DNA from: an uncultured Candidatus Saccharibacteria bacterium
GTDB lineage: Bacteria > Patescibacteriota > Saccharimonadia > Saccharimonadales > Saccharimonadaceae
Direction of reading: 5' to 3'
NCBI GenBank assembly: GCA_937989565.1
Contig: CALKRM010000031.1
Coordinates: forward strand, 1-30,505
Length of the DNA stretch: 30,505 nt
The notes under the pieces were generated by a model. That model saw nothing but the letters and a program-made list of their open reading frames with translations. It was not told the origin of the DNA and did no database searches. Below, one piece after another: positions 22,256 to 29,292 of the stretch. How positions within the stretch are numbered: the first letter of the stretch is position 1; each line of letters opens with the position of its first letter. Position numbers and translations under genes: made by a program.

Positions 22256-22697
22256 GTGTAACCTTTCTTCCACTGCCGGCGCCAGAACTTGGCAATCCAT
22301 ACTCTACAACAGACTCTACTTTAATTGGCATACCAAAACTTGCCGTGCCACTTTTACATCCATATGGAGCCGAAGCATACACTTCCTGTCTAACCATTCC
22401 CGGCAATCCATCAACTCTACCTATACTCTCCATAACCGAATACCTGGAGCCTGGGGTTCTAGTACTCGGAGGAGGTGCTACACACTCAAACCACGTAGGA
22501 GGAGAGTCGTTTGCATACTTACGCATATTGCTGTATGCCAAATAGCTAGCCTTCGTGTGCTGCACTTCTAAGACAGATATATTGCTGACCTGGGTTTGCA
22601 TCATTAAAATAACTATCGAAAAAATACCAATAACAACCAAAGTAACCGCTACTTCAACTATAGTAAAGCCATCACTATTTTTCATTAATCGCGCCAT
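22233..22697 (-). CDS. PilV-like minor pilin
   Basis: 154 residues. Prepilin leader MARLMKNSDG^FTIVEVAVTLVVIGIFSIVIL with mature Phe1 and Glu5, then an assembly helix and a small C-terminal domain with two cysteines (WFECVAPP and PYGCKSG). The ATG at 22697 has an AAGGTGG site 7 nt upstream; a second ATG at 22685 shares a TAATG junction with the preceding gene's stop and is possible. Overlaps both neighbours, so it is an internal gene of the minor-pilin operon. Assignment to PilV rather than PilI/PilJ types rests on order and size only. Confidence 0.82.
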   Translation of the reverse strand: MARLMKNSDGFTIVEVAVTLVVIGIFSIVILMMQTQVSNISVLEVQHTKASYLAYSNMRKYANDSPPTWFECVAPPPSTRTPGSRYSVMESIGRVDGLPGMVRQEVYASAPYGCKSGTASFGMPIKVESVVEYGLPSSGAGSGRKVTHATYAAF

Positions 22698-23170
22698 ATA
22701 CTATCCACCTTTTTTTCTATTCCCGTCAAACGCTCTCTATAAATAATGCTATATTTAGTGCAAGTTGCCGCCACTACGTCAGCTATAGGACCAGAAGCTG
22801 GCTTCGTGCAATCTCCATCATCTATATTAGACGCTTCATACAATAGCTCGCCGTGATTTCCGCCAGCCCAGTCGCTCCGATTACACTTAACCATTTCTTT
22901 TTTCAACGAATCATCACCCACAATAGACGTAAAATTTTTAATCAAGTCTCTGCATGATGGATATTCATGACCGATACGACTGGCACTATTGTACTTATAA
23001 TATCGCTCCAACTTCAGAGATAATGTGGCAACATTGGCGCGCTGACGCTCATCTCTAGTTCGATTTAAAAATCTATCGCTACCGACCAAAGTAATTCCAG
23101 CCAAAATCGACACAACCACAATAACTACCGCCAATTCAATTATCGTATAACCACCCGATCCACGATTCAT
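22685..23170 (-). CDS. FimT/FimU (GspH)-like minor pilin, first gene of the operon
   Basis: 161 residues from the ATG at 23170. The leader is short, MNRGSGG, with cleavage before Y: G^YTIIELAVVIVVVSILAGI, Glu5 present. A helical segment and a globular domain with four cysteines follow (YPSCRD, VKCNRS, DGDCTK, ATCTK). The frame is open 6 codons further back, but the -10 TACAAT at 23182-23177 ends 6 nt before this ATG, so translation starts here on a leaderless mRNA. It heads the order fimT-pilV-pilW-pilX/propeller, as in classical minor-pilin operons that prime pilus assembly. Confidence 0.82.
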   Translation of the reverse strand: MNRGSGGYTIIELAVVIVVVSILAGITLVGSDRFLNRTRDERQRANVATLSLKLERYYKYNSASRIGHEYPSCRDLIKNFTSIVGDDSLKKEMVKCNRSDWAGGNHGELLYEASNIDDGDCTKPASGPIADVVAATCTKYSIIYRERLTGIEKKVDSIWRD

Positions 23171-23176
23171 ATCAAT

Positions 23177-23182
23177 ATTGTA
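23177..23182 (-). promoter_or_regulatory. -10 box of the minor-pilin operon (leaderless)
   Basis: TACAAT on the minus strand ends 6 nt before the ATG at 23170, in the 44-bp gap after murB. Confidence 0.65.
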
Positions 23183-23214
23183 GCGCAAATCTACAAAAAA
23201 GCATATGCTTATTA

Positions 23215-24237
23215 TCAGGAAAGTTCTAGCGGCTCTTGCTCAATTTTTATACCGAACTTGTCAAAGACGATTTGCGCAATTTCCTCGCGAATCGCCGCCA
23301 AATCATCATATCCCGTTGCCGAATCGTTCACGAGCACTAACGCGTTCTTTTCGTAAACTCGCATACCATGGCTGCGATAACCCCTTAAGCCAGCCTTATC
23401 TATCAACCAACCTGTCGGGATTTTATATCTCCCGTCAGACATTGCATAATTTGGAATATCACTATATTCTCTTTGCAATTCTTCCAATTTCCATTTTTCA
23501 ACCAGCGCATTTTTGAAGAAAGAACCTGCACTTGGCAATTCCGCTGGGTCGGGCAATTTTTCCGAACGAATATTAAGAACTGCCACGCGAATCACTGACA
23601 AATTGACCTCACGAATATCATTCTCGTCAATATATCTCTGTAAAGAGGCATAATACGGCGGTTTCGGCTCTGCTTTATTTAGTCGCAAAGTAATATTCAG
23701 AATGCAATATCGTCCTTTTTCCTTACCACGAAAAATGCTATTTCGATAAGAAAAATCACATTCGTCAGCGGAAATAGTTACAATTGTGTCGGTTTTTGAA
23801 TCGTAAGCCTCCAGACTAATCAACGTGTCGGCAATTTCTTGACCATATGCCCCAACGTTCTGGACCGGCGCAGCTCCAGCCGTTCCAGGAATTCCCGACA
23901 TAGCCTCAACTCCCTGAAGTCCAAGCCCAATAGCCTTCTCAACAACCTCGTCCCAGACTTCGCCCGCACCAATTTTCACATCAGTTGCTTCGTCAGTTTC
24001 AGAGATAATCTCAAAACCTTTAATCTTATTCAACAGTACGATTCCTTCAAAAACCTCGTCATGCGTAATCACATTACTGCCGCCACCCAACACAAAAATC
24101 GGCAAATTTTCCTTTCGGGCATTACGATATAGCGACACAACATCACCAGCAGAATCCGCCGTCGCCATATAGCGAGTCTCACCTCCCAATTTCATAGTTG
24201 TATATTGTTTCAGTGATATATTAGTCATAACATCCAT
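23215..24237 (-). CDS. murB: UDP-N-acetylenolpyruvoylglucosamine reductase
   Basis: Reduces the MurA product to UDP-MurNAc with FAD and NADPH. 340 residues, type I-like. Blocks: NISLKQYTTMKLGG at the N-terminus, FAD-binding VLGGGSNVI, GIPGTAGAAPVQNVGAYGQEI, YRNSIFRGKEKGRY, the catalytic Ser in SAGSFFKNALV, and the C-terminal IEQEPLELS containing the conserved Glu region. The ATG at 24237 lies 6 nt downstream of an extended -10 (leaderless). The minor-pilin operon promoter follows 40 nt downstream on the same strand. Complements murA in this window. Confidence 0.96.
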   Translation of the reverse strand: MDVMTNISLKQYTTMKLGGETRYMATADSAGDVVSLYRNARKENLPIFVLGGGSNVITHDEVFEGIVLLNKIKGFEIISETDEATDVKIGAGEVWDEVVEKAIGLGLQGVEAMSGIPGTAGAAPVQNVGAYGQEIADTLISLEAYDSKTDTIVTISADECDFSYRNSIFRGKEKGRYCILNITLRLNKAEPKPPYYASLQRYIDENDIREVNLSVIRVAVLNIRSEKLPDPAELPSAGSFFKNALVEKWKLEELQREYSDIPNYAMSDGRYKIPTGWLIDKAGLRGYRSHGMRVYEKNALVLVNDSATGYDDLAAIREEIAQIVFDKFGIKIEQEPLELS

Positions 24238-24243
24238 ACGTAT

Positions 24244-24252
24244 AGTATATCA
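24244..24252 (-). promoter_or_regulatory. extended -10 of murB (leaderless)
   Basis: TGA-TATACT (hexamer 24249-24244) ends 6 nt before the ATG at 24237. Confidence 0.72.
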
Positions 24253-24272
24253 TTTTACTCAGCCGTCATCTA

Positions 24273-24281
24273 TGATATAAT
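24273..24281 (+). promoter_or_regulatory. extended -10 of tRNA-Arg(UCG)
   Basis: TGA-TATAAT (hexamer 24276-24281) ends 10 nt before the tRNA; weak -35 TTTACT at 24254-24259. Confidence 0.7.
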
Positions 24282-24291
24282 AACTTCATAC

Positions 24292-24368
24292 GCACCCGTA
24301 GCTCAGCGGATTAGAGTACTTGGCTTCGAACCAAGGGGTCGCAAGTTCGAATCTTGCCGGGTGTACCA
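24292..24368 (+). tRNA. tRNA-Arg (UCG)
   Basis: 77 nt with encoded CCA. The acceptor GCACCCG pairs with CGGGTGT (one G-T); the anticodon loop CTTCGAA between CTTGG and CCAAG gives UCG, reading CGA. Confidence 0.94.
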
Positions 24369-24374
24369 AAATAG

Positions 24375-24400
24375 CTCGTCATTATGGCGGGTTTTTATTT
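24375..24400 (+). terminator. probable terminator of tRNA-Arg(UCG)
   Basis: CTCGTC-(ATTAT)-GGCGGG, a 6-bp stem with two G-T pairs, followed by TTTTTATTT. Confidence 0.55.
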
Positions 24401-24410
24401 ATGGTGACAT

Positions 24411-24443
24411 CATAAAAAACGCTAGTCGAGCGGCTGAGCTAGC
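24411..24443 (-). terminator. terminator of the Clp-type ATPase gene
   Basis: On the minus strand GCTAG (24443-24439) and CTAGC (24425-24421) enclose a 13-nt segment and are followed by GTTTTTTATG. The stem overlaps the stop codon of the gene. Confidence 0.55.
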
Positions 24444-26889
24444 TATTCAATGGTGGATTCTGAACTCCTGACGGCGTTTGCGCAGATTGCGAACCTAAAA
24501 TTTGGCGAATTTGATCAGCGGTGATAATTGTAGTTGAGCCAGGTGCGACAGTTCCTGCCAGCATTTGCTTGGCGACGGTATTCTCGACAGCTCGCTGGAC
24601 GACGCGGCGCATCGGGCGGGCTCCCAATCTTGGATCATAGCCAGCCTCGACTAGCAATTTCTTACCTTCTTCCTCGACCGCAACTTGAATTTTTTGCGGC
24701 GCCAAAGTCTTATTAACTCCCGCCAAAATCAAATCAACAACCTGCAACAATTCCTCTTTTCCTAGCGGACGGAACAGAACAATTTCATCAAAACGGTTTA
24801 AGAATTCTGGGCGGAATAAATTGGCATTAATCAACTCGTTGATAAACGTCTGCTCGAACTGCTCCAATTGATAGCCCCGCTCAATATATTCACGAATTCT
24901 ATCCGCGCCAGCATTCGACGTCGCAATTACAATCGTATCGCGAAAACTAATTTCTCGGTTATTTTCATCACGCAATATTCCTTCATCCAAAAGCTGCAAA
25001 AGTGTCGTCAAAACCTGCGGATGGGCCTTTTCAATTTCGTCCAAAAGCACGACAGAGAATGGGCGCTTCTGAACTTGAGCAGTCAAACTTCCTGGATCTC
25101 GCGAACCATCCGCAATTAACCTAGCCACGTCATCCGGCCTGACAAATTCGTTCAAATCCAAGCGAATCATATTGCCTTCACCGCCAAAATAAACATCCGC
25201 CAAAGCTTTAGAAAGTTCCGTTTTACCAACACCAGTCGGACCAAGAAATAGGAATGCGCCAATCGGTCGATTCTGATTTCTAACACCTGTACGCGCGCGA
25301 CGAATAGCATCAGAAACAACTGTAACGGCTCGCGTTTGATTGATCATTCGCTGATGAATTAATGACTCCAAGTTTAACAATTTTTCCTTTTCGTCACTCA
25401 AAGATGCTACCGAGATTTTTATGCCAAGAGTTTTTTCGATCGCATCGTCCACAGATTGTGCAGTTACTAGTCCGCCACTCGCATAACTTGCCGCCGCTTC
25501 CAAAATTTTCAACGCCTTACCTGGCATTACTAAATCCTGAACATAACGATCACCAACACGATACGCCTCCGCCAGCGCCTGATACATATATGTCACTTTG
25601 TGCTGCGACTCAAATAAAATCAATTGATCGCGCATAATTTTCATAGTTTCAGGTTCGTTTGACGGCTGAATTGCAATTGTGTTCAAAGCATGAGCAAGCT
25701 GTGGCTTAGTCTGGGAAATTTGCAAAAATCGCTGATCGTCCATCGTTAAAATTGTCCTAAGTCTACCGGCCTCCAGAATTGGCAATAACACATTACTCAG
25801 GTCAACCGAGCCGACGCCTTCTTCGAAGAATAATTGCGCATTGTCCAAGCACAAAATCACGTTTTTCGACAGAAAAGCTTCGTTCAAAATCATCGTTACT
25901 AGATTTTCCAATTCCCCGCGACCCGACGCCACACTAATCAACGACGACGCGTCAAGCATAAAAACTTGCTGATACATCAACGAACCAGGAACACCTCGAT
26001 GTCCGTCAATCAGCATTTCCGCAAACGCCGACACGACAGTACTTTTTCCCGCACCATCAGCCCCAACCAGCGTAATATTCTGCCGCCCACCAGAACTAAA
26101 CGTTTTAAGCATCTGCCCCAGCGCTTCCTCATGCGCAGCCAACTTAGTTGTAAACGCGCCGCCAGATACACTGACGCTAATATTCTGAGCAAATCGGCTC
26201 AGCAGTGGCGTATAACCAAAAGACCAATCCCTAGCAATTCCGCCCGTATTTAACGGCTTCTCTTTATATTGGTCAATCAGCGCCTTTATTCGCTCGTACC
26301 ATCGAATAGTCTCCTCGATATCATGAAAATCGATCTTCATATTCGCCAGCAAAGAATCGTGCTGTGGCAATTGCTTTACTATCGCCGCCGCCAAAACCGC
26401 GCTAGTAATCTTCGGACTTTCCGTGCTCTGCCAAATTTCAATCGCCGCCTTCCAAATTTGCTCCGTTCGATTTGGATCATCGACGGAAATATTACGTAAG
26501 AAATTCGGCGTCAAGCCCAGCCGCACTGCCAAAAATTGCCCGGCTCGCGTGCCTGTAATCGCCTCAGCAATATCAATCGGCGTTGGTCTGCGCGGCAATT
26601 TGCCCAAAACGTCCGCTGCCATCACATCGTCAATTGTCTTAGGATTTTTACTAATTTCTGCCGTCTTAAGATCTTTTTCCCACCAAATCGACACCATAAT
26701 CATTGGACCACTCAGACCAAATAATAGCCAGCCAATCGCCCCATGCTCAATCAACGACCACAAACCAAGTAGCACCATCATAATGCCGACAGCTATCGCC
26801 ACAATATGCCAAGCATTGCCAAACCTTACAGAAAATCGCGCCTTCTGAGCCCGCAAACTGTCGTAATTAAATCTCGGCTCTATTTCCAT
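24439..26889 (-). CDS. membrane-anchored ClpB/ClpC-like AAA+ ATPase lacking pore-loop tyrosines
   Basis: 816 residues from the ATG at 26889 (GGGAG site; 10-nt overlap with the upstream gene; the frame is open to 26976). Two TM helices (about 28-46 and 50-69), then a Clp-N-like helical repeat region (about 95-205), D1 and D2. D1: Walker A GADGAGKS (276-283), Walker B CLDNAQ with Asp349 followed by Asn350 instead of Glu. D2: Walker A GPTGVGKT (550-557), Walker B LLDEIEKAH (Asp617, Glu618), sensor 2 GARPMRR. The D1 pore loop KYRGEFE reads SGRGELE, and the D2 GYVG loop is missing (ADGSRDPGSLTA). The ClpP loop site has RGY instead of [IVL]GF. So D2 should hydrolyse ATP, but threading substrate is doubtful. 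Confidence 0.88.
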   Translation of the reverse strand: MEIEPRFNYDSLRAQKARFSVRFGNAWHIVAIAVGIMMVLLGLWSLIEHGAIGWLLFGLSGPMIMVSIWWEKDLKTAEISKNPKTIDDVMAADVLGKLPRRPTPIDIAEAITGTRAGQFLAVRLGLTPNFLRNISVDDPNRTEQIWKAAIEIWQSTESPKITSAVLAAAIVKQLPQHDSLLANMKIDFHDIEETIRWYERIKALIDQYKEKPLNTGGIARDWSFGYTPLLSRFAQNISVSVSGGAFTTKLAAHEEALGQMLKTFSSGGRQNITLVGADGAGKSTVVSAFAEMLIDGHRGVPGSLMYQQVFMLDASSLISVASGRGELENLVTMILNEAFLSKNVILCLDNAQLFFEEGVGSVDLSNVLLPILEAGRLRTILTMDDQRFLQISQTKPQLAHALNTIAIQPSNEPETMKIMRDQLILFESQHKVTYMYQALAEAYRVGDRYVQDLVMPGKALKILEAAASYASGGLVTAQSVDDAIEKTLGIKISVASLSDEKEKLLNLESLIHQRMINQTRAVTVVSDAIRRARTGVRNQNRPIGAFLFLGPTGVGKTELSKALADVYFGGEGNMIRLDLNEFVRPDDVARLIADGSRDPGSLTAQVQKRPFSVVLLDEIEKAHPQVLTTLLQLLDEGILRDENNREISFRDTIVIATSNAGADRIREYIERGYQLEQFEQTFINELINANLFRPEFLNRFDEIVLFRPLGKEELLQVVDLILAGVNKTLAPQKIQVAVEEEGKKLLVEAGYDPRLGARPMRRVVQRAVENTVAKQMLAGTVAPGSTTIITADQIRQILGSQSAQTPSGVQNPPLNS

Positions 26890-27260
26890 ACAGAAACTCC
26901 CATTTGCCATAAAATAATTCCGATAAACGGCATCAGCGGCAGCGCTAGCCACATAATAATTCCTAAAATCATCCACAAAAATCGTAGCAATATCATCAAT
27001 ATTCCAATAATTATCACCATGGAGCGCACCACCGCGCCAATTACTCGCGAGAACATCTTGTCAAAAAACGCAGATAGCTGCACAGATAAGTCGCCACCAA
27101 CTGGAGCGGCTGAGATCTGGCGAAACGGATTGAATAAGGTTTTCAAAAGCAGCCCGACTGAGAAAAAATCCGCGGTTCGTAAAACTCCCAGAAAACTTTG
27201 TCGGATATATTGCAACAAGCCATTGCCATACCACCACTGAAAGATACCCACCAAAAACAT
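26880..27260 (-). CDS. 126-aa membrane protein, partner of the Clp-type ATPase
   Basis: From the ATG at 27260, 126 residues: an aromatic N-terminus (FQWWYGNGLLQYIRQ) with a weakly hydrophobic segment (about 22-40), a soluble loop (RQISAAPVGGDLSVQLSAFFDKMF), then two strongly hydrophobic helices (about 76-96 and 97-121) ending MGVSVWK. The start is fixed by a TGC-TACAAT box 6 nt upstream (leaderless). The end overlaps the Clp-type gene start by 10 nt, so the two are translationally coupled and very likely form one membrane complex. No family recognised. Confidence 0.75.
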   Translation of the reverse strand: MFLVGIFQWWYGNGLLQYIRQSFLGVLRTADFFSVGLLLKTLFNPFRQISAAPVGGDLSVQLSAFFDKMFSRVIGAVVRSMVIIIGILMILLRFLWMILGIIMWLALPLMPFIGIILWQMGVSVWK

Positions 27261-27266
27261 ATTGAT

Positions 27267-27275
27267 ATTGTAGCA
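27267..27275 (-). promoter_or_regulatory. extended -10 of the 126-aa/Clp operon (leaderless)
   Basis: TGC-TACAAT (hexamer 27272-27267) ends 6 nt before the ATG at 27260; back-to-back with the murT promoter. Confidence 0.72.
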
Positions 27276-27291
27276 CATCGACCCGGCAGAG

Positions 27292-27297
27292 TATAAT
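27292..27297 (+). promoter_or_regulatory. -10 box of murT-gatD (leaderless)
   Basis: TATAAT ends 7 nt before the murT ATG at 27305. Confidence 0.72.
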
Positions 27298-27304
27298 AGA
27301 CAAT

Positions 27305-28567
27305 ATGGCAAGACAGATGATTAGTACTATTATTGGCAAAAGCGTCAAGAAAGTCGCTAAATTACGCGGCGGCGGTTCGGCCTTGCCGGGTTTGGTGATT
27401 GAAAAAATTGACCCAAAATTTATTCAGAGAACGTTGGCAGATTTGCCGCAAGGCGTGGTAATTATCAGCGGAACGAATGGAAAAACGACAACAACAAAAA
27501 TCGTCGTAGAATTGTTGGAATCAGTTGGACTGAAAGTCTTCACCAATCGCACTGGTAGCAATTTTTCCCGAGGCGTGGCGGCGGCGCTACTTGATGAGGT
27601 CAATATTCGCGGCAAGCTGGACGCCGACATTGCGGTTCTGGAACTGGACGAGGCTTGGGCGGTTAAGTTTGTGCAAATTGTTCGTCCGCGCTTTTCTCTG
27701 CTTCTGAATGTTATGCGCGATCAATTGGACAGATTTGGAGAAATTGACAATACGGCCGCATTGCTTCAAAAAATAGCTGAAGCCACCAGCGACACTGTCA
27801 TTCTCAACCGCGATGATCCGCGAATTTTTAAGATTAGCGAACATATTCAGGCTAAAAAAGTTTTCTTCGGCACAACAAGCGAATTACTTCAATTGATGCC
27901 GACGGACGACACGCTAAAATACGGAACCGCAACCGCAAATCAGAGCGTGTCGGCTGATGTTTTATTGAAAAAAATTAACGCTCAACAGGCGACTTTTCAA
28001 ATTGACAATAAAGAAATTGACGTAGACCTGCAACTCACTGGAGTTTATAATCTTCTCAATGCGGCGGCGGCGGTTGCCCTGGCTCGACAAATCGCGGGAC
28101 CGGAAATTACCGATACAATTTTATCTGCACTGGAAAACATAAAGCCGGCGTTTGGTCGTGGCGAAACAATTTACCTAAACGGCACGCCAATTGAGCTTAT
28201 TTTGGTGAAAAATCCGAGCGGCTTTCGGTTGGCGCTTCTGTCGTTTGCCAAAAATAATAGTACTACGATGATCGCTGTTAATGACAATTACGCCGACGGA
28301 CGAGATATAAGTTGGTTCTGGGACGTCGATTTTTCGCTATTAAAAAACGTAGCGATTATCAGCGGCGCGCGCGCTTACGATATGGCTTTGCGACTTCAAT
28401 ATGACGACATTCCAATTGGGAAAATCGACACCAATATTTCGAAAGCCCTGGAAGATTTCATTAATGCCAACCCCGATGAGCCAAAACAGATTTTTTGTAG
28501 CTACACAGCCATGACAGCAATTCGTCGCTTGCTGAGCGAAAAAACCGACGTGGAGGAAATATCATAA
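27305..28567 (+). CDS. murT: lipid II isoglutaminyl synthase, MurT subunit (no zinc ribbon)
   Basis: With GatD, amidates the D-Glu of the lipid II stem peptide. 420 residues: Mur-ligase central domain with P-loop GTNGKTTTT (56-64), ELDEAW, NVMRDQLDRFGE and a C-terminal DUF1727 domain with NDNYADGRDISWFWDVDF. Classical MurT has a four-cysteine zinc ribbon inserted in the central domain; here the equivalent stretch (about 200-225) has none, and the only Cys of the protein is near the C-terminus (IFCSYTA). Leaderless start. The stop overlaps the gatD start (TAATG). Confidence 0.95.
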   Translation: MARQMISTIIGKSVKKVAKLRGGGSALPGLVIEKIDPKFIQRTLADLPQGVVIISGTNGKTTTTKIVVELLESVGLKVFTNRTGSNFSRGVAAALLDEVNIRGKLDADIAVLELDEAWAVKFVQIVRPRFSLLLNVMRDQLDRFGEIDNTAALLQKIAEATSDTVILNRDDPRIFKISEHIQAKKVFFGTTSELLQLMPTDDTLKYGTATANQSVSADVLLKKINAQQATFQIDNKEIDVDLQLTGVYNLLNAAAAVALARQIAGPEITDTILSALENIKPAFGRGETIYLNGTPIELILVKNPSGFRLALLSFAKNNSTTMIAVNDNYADGRDISWFWDVDFSLLKNVAIISGARAYDMALRLQYDDIPIGKIDTNISKALEDFINANPDEPKQIFCSYTAMTAIRRLLSEKTDVEEIS

Positions 28568-29289
28568 TGAAAATAACAATTGCGCAACTTTATCCGCAAG
28601 ATATGAATCTTTATGGCGACTGGGGAAACACGTTAGTCCTGAAAAAACGGCTAGAGCGACGCGGCTTCGAAGTTGAGATTATCGATCACAATCCAGGCGA
28701 TTCAACGGATTTTTCTAAAATTGATATTTTTGTTGGCGGCGGCGGACAAGATTCTGGGCAGACGATTATCCAAAACGATCTTCTGGCACGAGCTGATGAA
28801 CTGCGACAATTAGCGAAAAATGGTGTGCCGATGCTGATGATTTGCGGAATGTACCAATTATTTGGTCGGTTTTTCCGAACGCTCAAGGGCGAGGAAATTG
28901 TTGGCGCTAACATTCTGCCGATTGAAACAATTGCTGGCGATGAACGGATGATTGGTAACATTGTCATTAGAAGCCGGGAATTTGGAGATATCGTTGGCTA
29001 TGAAAATCACAGCGGACAAACTTTCTTAGATAAGACCGCCAAACCTCTTGGGCAAGTTATTAAAGGTGCTGGCAATAATATGACCGACGCAAATGAAGGT
29101 GTTCGCTATAATAATATCATCGCCACTTACCTCCACGGTCCGATTCTACCCAAAAACCCGCAAATTGCAGACTTTCTTATTGGCGAAGCACTAGAGCAAC
29201 GCGGCGTAAGCACAGGTTCGGGGCTGGAAAAAATTGACGATACTTTAGCGAATAAGGCGAAAGAGATAGCGTTAAAATTATCCAGATAA
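28567..29289 (+). CDS. gatD: lipid II isoglutaminyl synthase, GatD glutaminase subunit
   Basis: Releases ammonia from glutamine for MurT. 240 residues of the CobB/CobQ-like class I glutamine amidotransferase type: the N-terminus MKITIAQLYPQDMNLYGDWGN is typical, with the catalytic Cys93 in MICGMYQLFG and His190 in ATYLHGPILPKNP. GGAGG lies 7-9 nt upstream inside the end of murT, and the TAATG junction couples translation for a 1:1 complex. Together with murA and murB this covers early cytoplasmic steps and a late lipid II modification. Confidence 0.95.
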   Translation: MKITIAQLYPQDMNLYGDWGNTLVLKKRLERRGFEVEIIDHNPGDSTDFSKIDIFVGGGGQDSGQTIIQNDLLARADELRQLAKNGVPMLMICGMYQLFGRFFRTLKGEEIVGANILPIETIAGDERMIGNIVIRSREFGDIVGYENHSGQTFLDKTAKPLGQVIKGAGNNMTDANEGVRYNNIIATYLHGPILPKNPQIADFLIGEALEQRGVSTGSGLEKIDDTLANKAKEIALKLSR

Positions 29290-29292
29290 TTC

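Noticed and set aside
22125..22571. 148-codon plus-strand frame opposite two minor pilins
   Set aside because: Antisense to clear prepilin leaders with coupled overlaps; the composition looks like an antisense translation.
26423..27240. Two long plus-strand frames (141 and 144 codons) opposite the Clp-type gene start and the 126-aa gene
   Set aside because: The minus-strand frames have Clp motifs, TM segments and a leaderless promoter; the plus-strand frames show no start signals.
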